Part shown: one piece after another, positions 25,161 to 34,440 of the stretch
How positions within the stretch are numbered: the stretch's first letter is position 1
How the letters are laid out: every line of letters begins with the position of its first letter
Source of the DNA: Marinicauda algicola
Lineage (GTDB): Bacteria; Pseudomonadota; Alphaproteobacteria; Caulobacterales; Maricaulaceae
DNA length: 64,000 nucleotides
Direction: 5' to 3'
NCBI RefSeq assembly: GCF_017161425.1
Contig: NZ_CP071057.1
Location: 3,101,501-3,165,500 of the forward strand
The notes under the pieces: model-generated
Database searches by the model: none
The model's input: only the letters and a program-made list of their open reading frames with translations
Told to the model about the DNA's origin: nothing
Position numbers and translations under genes: made by a program

Positions 25161-27107
25161 TCAGCGCCGGCCGCTCTCCAGGCTCGCCGGCAGGGCCGGG
25201 ACCGGGCCGGGATCGGGGAAGATGACCTCGCCGTTGGCGTGCACGATGGCGACGCGCTGGCGGGCGAGCGCGGCCGCACCGATCGCCGGGGCTTCGTCGA
25301 TGGCGTGGACCATCAGGCCGGGCACGGCCACCGTCCGGCCGGGGTCGCGCGGGTCGGGCACGCTCGCCGCGACGCCCTGCAGCACGGTCAGGTTGGACAG
25401 CGCGCGCACGTCGGCCCGCCCGCCGGGCGTGGCGGAATCCACCACCAGGCGGTCGGCGATGATGCGCAGCGGGGCCGCGGCATTGGCCGGGGCGTTGTTG
25501 ATCGCGATGAAGGGCCGGTCGACGGGGCCGGATTCCCCGTTCTCGGTGGCGGCCGTCTCGAACGCGATCGAGGCGTCCTGCGGCACGAAGTGGGCGATGG
25601 TCTCCGCGGTGATGCGCGCGGCGACGAGGCGCTCGGCCGGGCCGATCAGCTCGGGGATGCGCACGATCACGCCGCCGGAGAAGGCCCGCGGCAGGGCGGT
25701 GAAGCCCGCCGCGCCCGCCCCGTCGGCGACGACGAGGCCGGACTCCTCGGACAGCTGCACCGGATAGCGCCGCTGCGTGATCTCGCACCCGCCCTCGTCG
25801 CGATGGCGCTGCAGCACGACGGCGAGCCGGTTGGACAGCGCCTGGCGCTGCGCCGGCAGGGCGGCGGAGAAGACATTGCTCTCCCCCGACTGCAGGCGCC
25901 GGGAGTCGATGAGTTCGCCGTTGAGCTCGACATGGGCGAGATTGGTGAAGCCGTCCGGCCCCTCGGGCAGGCGCAGGTCGAGATAGACCGCACTCGGCAG
26001 GAGCCCGTCCGGCATCTCGGCGAGCGTGTAGTCCATCCGCCACTCGCGGCCCTCGGCGACGTTCTGGATCGTGGTGTCCACGCCGAACTCGGAAACCGGG
26101 ACGAGATCGGCGCGCCGGCCCGCGGCATCGAACACGACCGGGTTGATCTGGTCTGTGCGCGCGATCGACAGGAGCTCGCTGGTCAGGAATCGGATCGTCT
26201 CGAAGCGCTCGGGATCGGTCAGCGCGACATAGGAACCCGCGCCGCGCTGCCACAGGCTGGCGCCGGCCTCGGCGCGCTCGCGCATGGCGGCGAAGCCGGT
26301 GCGCGTCAGCGTCTCGGGCGGGGCGAGCAGGATGAGGCCGCGCGAGGCATCGAGCGCGGCTTCGGGCGCACTCGCGATGTCGATCATCTCGATGCGGTAG
26401 CCGTCGCGGTTGAGCCGGGCGCCGAGCCGGGCGGCCATCTCGAACCATTCCGGCCCGTCGGCCATGGCGATGCGAACGTCGCGCGGCATCAGGGCGAGCG
26501 CGTCGCGCAGCGAGGTGAGCGGGCGGGCGAGGTCGATCTCGAGCCCGCTGTCGGGCGCGAGCGCGATCACCGCGCCCATGGAGCGGTCGTTGTGGCAGAG
26601 ATCCGCCGGCAGGTCGCCGAGCAGCTGGAGCGCGATGTGCGCGTCCGGCGCGTCCACCACATCCTCGGTGAGGTCGAACACCCAGGTGAATTCGCGCCGG
26701 CCCGGGGCCAGGACGCGCTCCATGATGCGTCGGCCGTTGACCGTCAGGCGCAGGGCGATGGTCGAGCGCTCGGAAACGTCCTGTTCCCCGGTCAGCACAA
26801 GGCGCACCGCCTCGGCGGTCTGATCCTGGACCAGGGGCAGGGTGGTGGAGGCGTAGGCGGGGAAGCCGGAGACGACGAGCCCGTCGCGCTCGCCCACGCT
26901 CTCCAGCGTGACGAGCTGCAGCGTCTGGTCGGCGGCCTGGGCGGAGGTGAAGCGCTCGAAGACGTCGGTGACGAGGCGTCCGAAATCGCCACGCCCGGCA
27001 TTGAGTTGTCCGGACACGAAGAGGGTCGCAACGCTGATCACGGCAATGATGCCCAGCGAGGCGGAGAACCAGGGAAAGCGGCTCTGGTATTCCTTGTTCG
27101 TTTTCAT
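25161..27107 (-). CDS. BcsB-like periplasmic protein (cellulose-synthase regulatory subunit family)
   Basis: A 648-residue protein with one N-terminal hydrophobic segment (residues about 11-33), which may be an uncleaved anchor or a signal peptide, and a long periplasmic part. The pattern of paired beta-sandwich/flavodoxin-like modules, and the segment LQLLGDLPADLCHNDRSMG followed by a Ser-x-Leu-Glu strand, match the BcsB family. Canonical BcsB ends with a transmembrane helix that docks on BcsA; here the C-terminus is hydrophilic (to ...SLESGRR). This is a clear difference in membrane attachment. The gene is downstream of an outer-membrane barrel gene on the same strand and near a processive glycosyltransferase, so it probably guides a nascent polysaccharide across the periplasm. 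The polymer is unknown. Confidence 0.7.
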   Translation of the reverse strand: MKTNKEYQSRFPWFSASLGIIAVISVATLFVSGQLNAGRGDFGRLVTDVFERFTSAQAADQTLQLVTLESVGERDGLVVSGFPAYASTTLPLVQDQTAEAVRLVLTGEQDVSERSTIALRLTVNGRRIMERVLAPGRREFTWVFDLTEDVVDAPDAHIALQLLGDLPADLCHNDRSMGAVIALAPDSGLEIDLARPLTSLRDALALMPRDVRIAMADGPEWFEMAARLGARLNRDGYRIEMIDIASAPEAALDASRGLILLAPPETLTRTGFAAMRERAEAGASLWQRGAGSYVALTDPERFETIRFLTSELLSIARTDQINPVVFDAAGRRADLVPVSEFGVDTTIQNVAEGREWRMDYTLAEMPDGLLPSAVYLDLRLPEGPDGFTNLAHVELNGELIDSRRLQSGESNVFSAALPAQRQALSNRLAVVLQRHRDEGGCEITQRRYPVQLSEESGLVVADGAGAAGFTALPRAFSGGVIVRIPELIGPAERLVAARITAETIAHFVPQDASIAFETAATENGESGPVDRPFIAINNAPANAAAPLRIIADRLVVDSATPGGRADVRALSNLTVLQGVAASVPDPRDPGRTVAVPGLMVHAIDEAPAIGAAALARQRVAIVHANGEVIFPDPGPVPALPASLESGRR

Positions 27108-27187
27108 GGCATAGCCCCCGCTACTGCCCCGCCGAAGCCTTGTGCGAATAAAATCGTGGTGCGGCTGCTCCGGCGATCTTGCATGGT

Positions 27188-27202
27188 TAACGCTTTCTTA
27201 GC
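27188..27202. promoter_or_regulatory. CtrA-like site upstream of the BcsB-like gene (one mismatch)
   Basis: TTAACGCTTTCTTAG fits TTAA-N7-TTAA with one mismatch and lies about 80 bp upstream of the BcsB-like start. The full CtrA box in the other gap of this locus makes it more credible than it would be alone. Confidence 0.4.
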
Positions 27203-27323
27203 GACACCTTTATGAAGCCGCACTTGGCCGCGGCGGTGGCGGCAATCCGGCAGCGGGCAGGTTTGTTGAAGGCGTAAACAAGGCAAGGCGGTCGTCCCGG
27301 AGTCATGGCGGCGCGGCGTGCGA

Positions 27324-28244
27324 TCAGAATTCGGCGCGCAGGCCGACACGGAAGGTGGCGCCGCCATAGTCGCGCGTGGCGATGTTCGAGCTGTTCTCCA
27401 GATAGCCCGCGCCGGCAAAGGCGGTGACGTGTTCGGACACCTTCTTTTCCACCCGCGCCTCGGCGAGGAAACGCTCGTCGGCGCGCTGGAAGGGAAAGGC
27501 GCTGGAGAAGGGCGCCTCGTACTCGCGGTCGCGATAGTCGGCCTGGAAGCTGACGGTGAGTCCCTCGCGGATCGCGTGATCGTACCCGGCACCCACGCGC
27601 ACCTCGGTGAAAGAGTTCGCGTCGTCGTCCGCCTCGCCTTCCTCGTAGAAGACCGACAGGCGCAGCTGGTTGATCTCCGGGTCGGGACGCAGGAAGTGCT
27701 CGAGCCCGACCCGCACGCGGGTCTGGTCGAGGCCGGCCACGAAGCTCTCCTCGAAATCGTAATGCGTCACCCGCAGGCGCGCGACGGTCTCGCTCCTGCG
27801 TTCCCCGTCATGGCGCCAGCGCAGCTGGGCCTCGCTCTCCGGCCGGGTCCAGCGGCTGTCCCCGTCGCGGGAGAGATGGCTGTAGGCGCCGTAGATGCGG
27901 AACTGAAACCGGTCGCCGGCGAAGCGCTTCCAGTACTGGACGCGCGGGGTGAACAGGAGGGAGTCGATGTCGTCCTGGTCGAAATAGGTGCGCGCGCGCA
28001 CCTGGCCCTCGAAGCGCCAGACCGCGCCGCCGCCGACCGGCTGCACGCGCCGGACCCAGGTGTTGGTGTCGAACCCGGTCTCCAGGTCGAAGCCGGCGAG
28101 GCCGAACTCGTCGATCACCTCGTCTGCGGCGAACGGGTCGTCGCGGCTGATCTGGTTCTCCGAGCGAAGCTCGAAGCGTCCCTCCTGCGCCACGGCCGGC
28201 GCGCAGGCGGCGAACAGGCCGATCGCGAGCGCTGAGCGATACAT
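27324..28244 (-). CDS. Outer-membrane beta-barrel protein of a polysaccharide-type locus
   Basis: A 306-residue exported protein. The signal peptide is MYRSALAIGLFAACAPAVAQ, with cleavage expected before EGR. The rest shows alternating amphipathic strands rich in aromatic and charged residues (for example FRIYGAYSHLSR, RLSVFYEEGE, VRVGAGYDHA, VSFQADYRDREY) and a terminal phenylalanine (RVGLRAEF), the outer-membrane insertion signature. I count enough strands for a 12- to 16-stranded barrel. GAGGGGG upstream supports the ATG at 28244. I do not recognise a named family. Its position between a BcsB-like gene and a divergent glycosyltransferase suggests that it exports, or anchors, the sugar polymer at the outer membrane, a role usually filled by the much larger BcsC. 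Confidence 0.72.
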   Translation of the reverse strand: MYRSALAIGLFAACAPAVAQEGRFELRSENQISRDDPFAADEVIDEFGLAGFDLETGFDTNTWVRRVQPVGGGAVWRFEGQVRARTYFDQDDIDSLLFTPRVQYWKRFAGDRFQFRIYGAYSHLSRDGDSRWTRPESEAQLRWRHDGERRSETVARLRVTHYDFEESFVAGLDQTRVRVGLEHFLRPDPEINQLRLSVFYEEGEADDDANSFTEVRVGAGYDHAIREGLTVSFQADYRDREYEAPFSSAFPFQRADERFLAEARVEKKVSEHVTAFAGAGYLENSSNIATRDYGGATFRVGLRAEF

Positions 28245-28319
28245 GGATACCCCCTCGAAACTGTCCCCGTAGTTACGCAGCTTGCCGGCCGACGGATTAT
28301 TCGGCCATGATCGCGCCAC

Positions 28320-28334
28320 TTAACCCGGTGTTAA
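28320..28334. promoter_or_regulatory. Perfect CtrA box (TTAA-N7-TTAA)
   Basis: TTAACCCGGTGTTAA is an exact TTAA-N7-TTAA match, in the gap between the divergent barrel gene and the glycosyltransferase, about 50 bp before the latter's start. CtrA is the cell-cycle master regulator of Caulobacter-like bacteria, so cell-cycle control of the locus is likely. Confidence 0.6.
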
Positions 28335-28382
28335 TGGTTTTCACAACGTCGACACGCGATGGGGCGATTTGAAGGCGGGGGG

Positions 28383-30335
28383 ATGCTGAAGCGATCCGAC
28401 AAGCCGATCGTGCGGCGCGATGCGCCGGACCGGGCGCGCCTGGAGGCGGGCGGTCCGGCGCCGGCGGCCGACTTCTTCCGCTCGGTGGATTCGGCCCCGG
28501 CCGGCATCTCGGTCAGGCGCCCGCGCGAGGTGCAGGACTACGCGCTGGTCTCCTTCACCTTCCTCTCCGTGCTGGCGCTCGGCCTGCCCGAGGTGCTGCG
28601 CTCTCTCGCCATCGCGGACCTGCCGCGCGACTTCATCGCCTTCACCGCCGACCGGGCCAATGCCGTGCTGCCCGTGCGCACCTTCTTCCTGGCCTTCTTC
28701 CTGACCTATGCCGGCTATGCCTTCGCGGGGATCGGCGACAAGGCGAAGCTCGCCGTGCTGCTCGTCGGCAAGTTCGCCATCGCGGCCGCCCTGGTCGATG
28801 GCGGGGCCTGGCTGTCCTGGCGCTACGCCGACGCGGCCTGGCCGATCCACCTGCAGCAATTCCTCGTCGGCATGGCCGGGCTCGCCATCTTCCCCCACAC
28901 GATCCTCGCAAATGCGCGCCTGCCCGCCGATTCCGGCACGCCGGTGCGCAACATGGGCAAGGTCTACCAGTACGCCCTGATCCTCGTCGCCGCCTTCATC
29001 GCGGGGGCCTGCGCCATCATCGTGGCGACCGTCTACGAGCCGGAGGCGGACTATCTGCGCTCCATCGCCCTGCTCGGCGGGATGGGCCCCGGGGTCTTCC
29101 TCGCCCAGCAGATCTTCACCGGCCAGCTCGCCGGCGTCGGCTGGCTGCGGAACGTGGTCTCGCGCCGGCGCAAATTCTCCCCGCCCGTGGCCGTCGTCAT
29201 ACCCGCCCACAACGAGGCCCACCAGATCCGCGATACGCTGCTTGCCCTCGACCGGGCCGCGGCGCGCTATGATGGCGAGGTGCGGGTGCTGGTCATGGAG
29301 AACCGCTCCAGCGACGAGACGGCCAAACTCGCTCGAACAGTGCTCGAACAGTGTGAGTTCATAGCCGGATGGCAGGTCGATAGCAGTCAGATACCGGGCA
29401 AGGCACGCGCGCTCAATCGCGGGCTCGACCTGGTTCACGAGGACTTCGTGGTGCGCATCGACGCCGACACCATGGTGGGCGAGAACGCCATCAGGATCGC
29501 CATGCGCCACTTCGCCAACCCCCATGTCGGCGCGGTCGGGGGATTGCCCCTGCCGCACGAGGGCGAGGGCCTGCTGGCCAAGGTGCGCGCCATCGAGGTG
29601 CTGCTGCGCCACGGCTTCGTGCAGGTCGCCTATGGCGCCTTCGGAGGCATTTTCGGCCTGCCGGGCATGTTCGTGATCTACCGCACCGCCGCGATCGACG
29701 CGGTCGGCGGGTTCGTGGAGGGGATGAACGGGGAGGACACCGACATCACCCTGCGCATCGCCAATCTGGGCTATCGCAACGTCTCCGACCCGGCGGCGAA
29801 ATTCCATACCGAGACCCCGGACACGCTCGCCTTCCTGCGCGAGCAGAGGACGCGCTGGTTCCGCTCGCTCTACCACGTCGTGGCGCACAACCGGTCCAGC
29901 CTGTTCGTCAACGGCTCGGTGATCGGCTCGGTGATGCTGCCCTTCACCCTGCTGAACGGCGCGCGCCGGGCGATGATGACCCCGCTGCTGATCTACGGCC
30001 TCGTCACCTTCTTCGTGTTCGGCGGCATCTACGCCCACCCCGATTTCGCGACCGTGGTGGCCCTGGTGCTCGGCATGCCCTTCGTGCTCGCGCTAAGCGT
30101 CCTGCTGGTCTGGGGCCGCTTCGACCTTTTGATCCACCTGCCGCTCTACATGGGCTTCAGGTTCCTGCGCTCCTACTACACGCTCGGCTCGGTGCTCTCG
30201 CTGGTCTATCCGCGCGACGGCGACAAGCTCTTCGCCGCCGAGACGCCTAGGCGGACCCCGCCGCCTCCTCCGGCCGCGAAGCGGCGCGAATCGCGAAGAA
30301 CAGGGCGTAGAGAACGGGAGCCGCAATCAGGGTGA
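28383..30335 (+). CDS. Processive family-2 glycosyltransferase, membrane-bound (cellulose/hyaluronan-synthase-like)
   Basis: A 650-residue polytopic enzyme. About five hydrophobic segments precede a cytosolic GT2 domain with VIPAHNEAHQ, the metal-binding RIDADT, the base-bearing GEDTDIT and the QRTRW form of the processive QxxRW motif. Three or more helices follow, and the protein ends in a proline- then arginine-rich tail. There is no C-terminal PilZ domain, so c-di-GMP control by the BcsA mechanism is not expected. The ATG at 28383 directly follows a GGGGGG-rich Shine-Dalgarno-like stretch; an ATG at 28359 is possible but lacks one. The last 89 bp overlap the convergent RND gene. It probably polymerises and extrudes a beta-linked polysaccharide with the BcsB-like protein; the sugar cannot be read from the sequence. 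Confidence 0.82.
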   Translation: MLKRSDKPIVRRDAPDRARLEAGGPAPAADFFRSVDSAPAGISVRRPREVQDYALVSFTFLSVLALGLPEVLRSLAIADLPRDFIAFTADRANAVLPVRTFFLAFFLTYAGYAFAGIGDKAKLAVLLVGKFAIAAALVDGGAWLSWRYADAAWPIHLQQFLVGMAGLAIFPHTILANARLPADSGTPVRNMGKVYQYALILVAAFIAGACAIIVATVYEPEADYLRSIALLGGMGPGVFLAQQIFTGQLAGVGWLRNVVSRRRKFSPPVAVVIPAHNEAHQIRDTLLALDRAAARYDGEVRVLVMENRSSDETAKLARTVLEQCEFIAGWQVDSSQIPGKARALNRGLDLVHEDFVVRIDADTMVGENAIRIAMRHFANPHVGAVGGLPLPHEGEGLLAKVRAIEVLLRHGFVQVAYGAFGGIFGLPGMFVIYRTAAIDAVGGFVEGMNGEDTDITLRIANLGYRNVSDPAAKFHTETPDTLAFLREQRTRWFRSLYHVVAHNRSSLFVNGSVIGSVMLPFTLLNGARRAMMTPLLIYGLVTFFVFGGIYAHPDFATVVALVLGMPFVLALSVLLVWGRFDLLIHLPLYMGFRFLRSYYTLGSVLSLVYPRDGDKLFAAETPRRTPPPPPAAKRRESRRTGRREREPQSG

Positions 30336-33300
30336 GGATGGTGGCGAAGGCGAGCCCGCCGATGATCGTCACCGCCATGCCCTGGAAGAAGGCGTCGAAG
30401 ATGAGCGGCGTCATCCCCAGGATCGTCGTGCCCGCCGCCAGCATCACCGGGCGCAGCCGGCTGACCGAGCCCTCGCGCACGGCGGCGTAGCGGTCCTGCC
30501 CGCCGCGGATGCGCTGGTCGATCTCGTCGACGAGCACGATCGCGTTCTTGATCAGCATGCCCGACAGCGACAGGAAGCCGAGAAGCGCGGTGAAGGAGAA
30601 GGCGGTGTCGGTGATCAGGAGCCCGACCGTCACCCCGCAGATCGACATCGGCACTATCGCCCAGATGATCAGCGGCTGGCGCACGCTCTGGAACAACAGG
30701 AAGCTCACCACCAACATGACCAGGAAGCTCACCGGCAGGACGCTGCCAAGGGACTGGTTGGCTTCGAGATTGGCCTCGTATTCCCCGCCCCATTCCAGGG
30801 CGTAGCCGCGCGGCAGCTCGACCGAGGAGACGATGGCGGAGAAGCGCTCGAACGCCGCCGCGGCGGTCTCGCCCTCGAGCGGATTGGCCTGCACGGTCAG
30901 GGTCCGCACCCGGTCGCGTCGCTGGATCAGCGTGTCGCGCGCGACGAGGTCGAAGCCTTCCACGACCTGGTTCATCGGCACGTAGGCGCCCTGGGCGGGG
31001 CTCCAGATCAGCCGGTCGGAAAGGGCATCGGGTTCGATGCGCTCGCTCTGCGGCGCGCGCGCGACGATCGGGATGAGCGTGTCGCCCTCGCGGTAGAGCC
31101 CGACGGTCAGGCCCTCGTTGGCAAAGCGCAGCGCCTCGCCGATATCCTCGCGCGTCACCCCGATGGTGCGCGCGCGCTCGGTGGCGATGTCGGGCTGCAG
31201 GGTGAGTTGCCGGTTGCGCCAGTCGGTCCTGAGATCGCGGACATCGCCCTCGGCCCGCAGGCGCGCCATCGCCTCCTCCCCGAGACTGCGCAGGACCTGC
31301 GCGTCCGGACCCATGAAGCGGGCCTCCAGCCGGGCGCCCGAGGGCGGCCCGAAGACGATGCGGTCGGCGCGGGCCTCCACGTCCGGATGGGTCTCGGCGA
31401 TGTGGGCGAGGATGCGGTCGGCGAGGGCCGGAATGGCGTCGAGATCGCGCGCGCGCACCACCAGCTGGCCGTAGGCGTCGTTGGGCTGTTCGGACATGTA
31501 GGTGAGCATGAAGCGCGTCGCGCCGCGCCCGACGAAGGCGTCGACCGCCACCGCCTCGGGCTGGCGCGCGGCATAGTTGGCGACCTCGCGCACCATCGCG
31601 TCGGTCGCCAGGATGTCGGTGCCCTGCGGCTCGCTCATGTTGACGTAGAAGATCGGGGTGTTCGAGTTCGGGAAGAAGGCGTTCTTCACGAAGCCGAAGC
31701 CCCAGATCGAGGCGAGGGTCAGGGCGACGAGCCCGGCAAGCGTCAGCCAGCGATTGCCCAGCGCCGCGACCAGGGCGTTGCGGTAGCCGGTATAGACCGG
31801 CCCGGCATAGGGATCGGTCCTGGTGCCCTTTTCAGACTTGAACAGGGCATAGGCGACCATCGGGGCCACCGTGATCGCGAGGATCCAGCTCAGCATGAGC
31901 GAGATCGCGATCACCGCGAACAGCGAGAACAGGAATTCCCCGGTGGAGTCCGGCGACAGGCCGATCCCGGAGAACGCCATGATGCCGATCACTGTCGCGC
32001 CCAGCAGCGGCCACTGCGTGGCGGTGACGGCCTATTCTGCCGCGACCTGGCGGCGCTCGCCGGTCTGCACCGATATCTGCATGCTCTCGGTCACCACGAT
32101 CGCGTTGTCGACGAGCATGCCCATGGCGATGATCAGCGCGCCGAGCGAGATGCGCTGCATGGTGATGTCGAACACGCCCATGAAGAACAGCGTGCCCGCC
32201 ACGGTGAGCAGGAGCGTGACTCCCACCGTCACCCCGGCGCGCCAGCCCATGAACAGGCACAGCACGCCGATCACGATGGCCAGCGAGGCGGCGAGGTTGA
32301 CGAGGAAGCCGTCGATCGCCGCGTCGACCACGTCGTGCTGCTCGTAGATCGGGTGCAGCTCGACGCCGACGGGCAGCTCGGCCATCAGCTGGGCGAGCCG
32401 GGCCTCCACATGGGTGCCGACATCGACGATGTTCGCGGTGGCCAGCCCGGAAATGCCGAGCGTGAAGGCGCGTTCGCCATTGTGGTAGATATAGACGCCG
32501 GCGCGTTCGACCGGCGCGCGCACGACGCGGCCGATGTCGGACAGGCGCAGGGTCTGGCCGGCATCGCGCGGACTGATGAGCAGGGTCTCGATCGCCTCAG
32601 TCCCGCCGATGCGCTGGGGCAGGTCGATGCGCATCAGCCGGTCGCCGGCCGGCGTCGCGCCGGCATCTATCACCGCGTTCTCGTTGGACAGCGTGGCCAG
32701 GACGGCCTCTACCGGCAGGCCGAGCCGGGCGAGGTTCTGCTGCGGGATCTCGACATAGAGGCGCTCCTCGGGAACGCCGGAGAGTTCCACCTTGGACACG
32801 CCCTCCACGACCAGCAGCTCGCGGCGCAGGTATTCGGCGATGTCGCGAATCTCCGCATCCGAATAGCCCGGCGCGGTGACCGCGTAGAATATGCCGTAGA
32901 CGTCGGCGAAGTCGTCGTAGACGAAGGGCTCGCCGGCACCGGGCGGCAGTTGGGGGGCGGCGTCGGCGACACGATGGCGCAGCTCGTCCCAGACCTGGGG
33001 CAGCTCGCTGCCGTCGAACTCGTCGCGTACCTCGACATGGATTTCCGAAACCCCGGGTGCGCTCTCGCTGGTGACCTGCCTGAGCTGGCTCATCTGCTGG
33101 ATCGCGGTCTCCAGCTTCTCGGTCACCTCCGCCTCGACCTCTTCCGCGCTGGCGCCGGGATACTGGGTAAACACGATCGCCTGCTTGATCGTGAAGGCGG
33201 GATCCTCAAGCCGGCCGACCGAGGAGAAGCCCCACAGCCCGCCGAACAGGCAGAACAGGATGATGATCCAGGTGACCACCGGCCGCTCAATGGCGAGCCG

Positions 33301-33354
33301 GGCGAGGTTGAAGCCTGCCGCCGAGCGGGCCGGAGCCTGTGCCGTGTCGCTCAT
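30247..33354 (-). pseudogene. RND efflux pump gene interrupted by an in-frame TAG codon
   Basis: Two open stretches in the same frame, 32032-33354 (440 codons) and 30247-31992, together make one RND permease of about 1035 residues, the normal family length. A single TAG at 32032-32034 separates them. The flanking codons continue the family sequence on both sides: ...SVQTGERRQVAAE, stop, AVTATQWPLLGATVIGIMAF. The break falls just after transmembrane helix 4 (GMLVDNAIVVTES). No frameshift or deletion accompanies it. Intact, it would be an inner-membrane proton-driven pump working with the lipoprotein adaptor next to it. The stop may be a recent nonsense mutation, a sequencing error or, less likely, a read-through or split protein. 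No outer-membrane channel gene is nearby. Confidence 0.82.
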
Positions 33355-33363
33355 CGAAAGCCC

Positions 33364-34440
33364 TCAGCGTCCGCCGGCCGCGAGGCTCGCCTGGCTGGCC
33401 AGCGGCCTGACCTTCATGCCCTCGTGCAGCGCATTGACCCCGGCGGTGACGATCAGCTCGCCGGCCTCCAGGCCGCTGCGTACCAGAATGAGGTCGCCGC
33501 TCACCGGGCCGGTGACGACCGGGCGGGCGCTGACCGCGCCGCTCACCGGATCGTAGACCCAGGCCTCGAAGCTACCCTGCGGGGTCGTGGTCAGCGCCGA
33601 GACCGGGATGAGCACGCCGGCGTCCTCGTCTGCGGCCTCGTCCAGGCGCACTTCGACGGTGGCGGTCATGCCCGGCAGGATGTTGGCGGGGACGTCGTCG
33701 GGCAGGGCGAGCAGCACGGTATAGGTCTGCGAGGCCTGGTCGGGCTCGGCGATCAGCTCGCGGTATTCCAGCGGAAAGCTCTGCTCCGGCAGGAAGGGGA
33801 AGCGGGCCACCACCTCGCGCTCGGCCTCGCGGTCGAGCGTGGCGATCAGGCTTTCGGGCACCGAGATCGCGACGCGCAGCTCGGACAGGTCCTGCAGGCG
33901 CGCGATGGGCTGGCCGGCCGCGACGGTGGAGAAATTGTCCACCAGCCGGCGGCTGACCAGGCCCTCGAACGGGGCGGTCATGGTGGCGTAATCGAGATTC
34001 TGCCGCGCCATGTCGAGCGCGACGGCGCGCAGGTCGTAGGCAGTGCGGGCCTCCTCGAGCGCCGCGTCCGCGGTGATGCCGCGCTCGTGCAGCGTGCGCA
34101 CGCGCTCGAGATTCTGCTCGGCCTGCTGCAGCTGGACCTGCGCCTCGCGCAGCGCGCGCTCGAAATCCTGGGTTTCCAGCCGTGCGATCAGCGTGCCTTC
34201 GGGCACGATCTCGCCCTCGGAGACGGGGAAGTCGGCCAGGCGCCCGGGCACCTGGAAGGCGAGGTCGACCGTCAGTCGGGCTTCGACCCGGCCGACGAAT
34301 TCGCGCCGCGAGGGCGCGTCGGCGGGCATGACCGCCTCGATCTTGGCCGCCTTGAGCGGCGCGTCGGTCTCTGCGGTCTGGCCGCTGCAGGCGGCGATGA
34401 GCAGGAGGATCGGCGCGAGGGGGAGCAGGCGCGCGCTCAT
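33364..34440 (-). CDS. RND efflux membrane-fusion lipoprotein (periplasmic adaptor)
   Basis: A 358-residue HlyD/AcrA-type adaptor. The lipobox is LIAAC (Cys18), so it is an inner-membrane lipoprotein. A split lipoyl/barrel-sandwich domain (VGRVEARLTVDLAFQVPGRL; TMTAPFEGLVSRR) brackets an alpha-helical hairpin (about residues 95-150), followed by beta-barrel and membrane-proximal domains. It connects the RND pump to an outer-membrane channel. It lies 9 bp upstream of the interrupted pump gene and overlaps the TetR gene stop by 2 bp, forming tetR-adaptor-pump. Confidence 0.88.
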   Translation of the reverse strand: MSARLLPLAPILLLIAACSGQTAETDAPLKAAKIEAVMPADAPSRREFVGRVEARLTVDLAFQVPGRLADFPVSEGEIVPEGTLIARLETQDFERALREAQVQLQQAEQNLERVRTLHERGITADAALEEARTAYDLRAVALDMARQNLDYATMTAPFEGLVSRRLVDNFSTVAAGQPIARLQDLSELRVAISVPESLIATLDREAEREVVARFPFLPEQSFPLEYRELIAEPDQASQTYTVLLALPDDVPANILPGMTATVEVRLDEAADEDAGVLIPVSALTTTPQGSFEAWVYDPVSGAVSARPVVTGPVSGDLILVRSGLEAGELIVTAGVNALHEGMKVRPLASQASLAAGGR

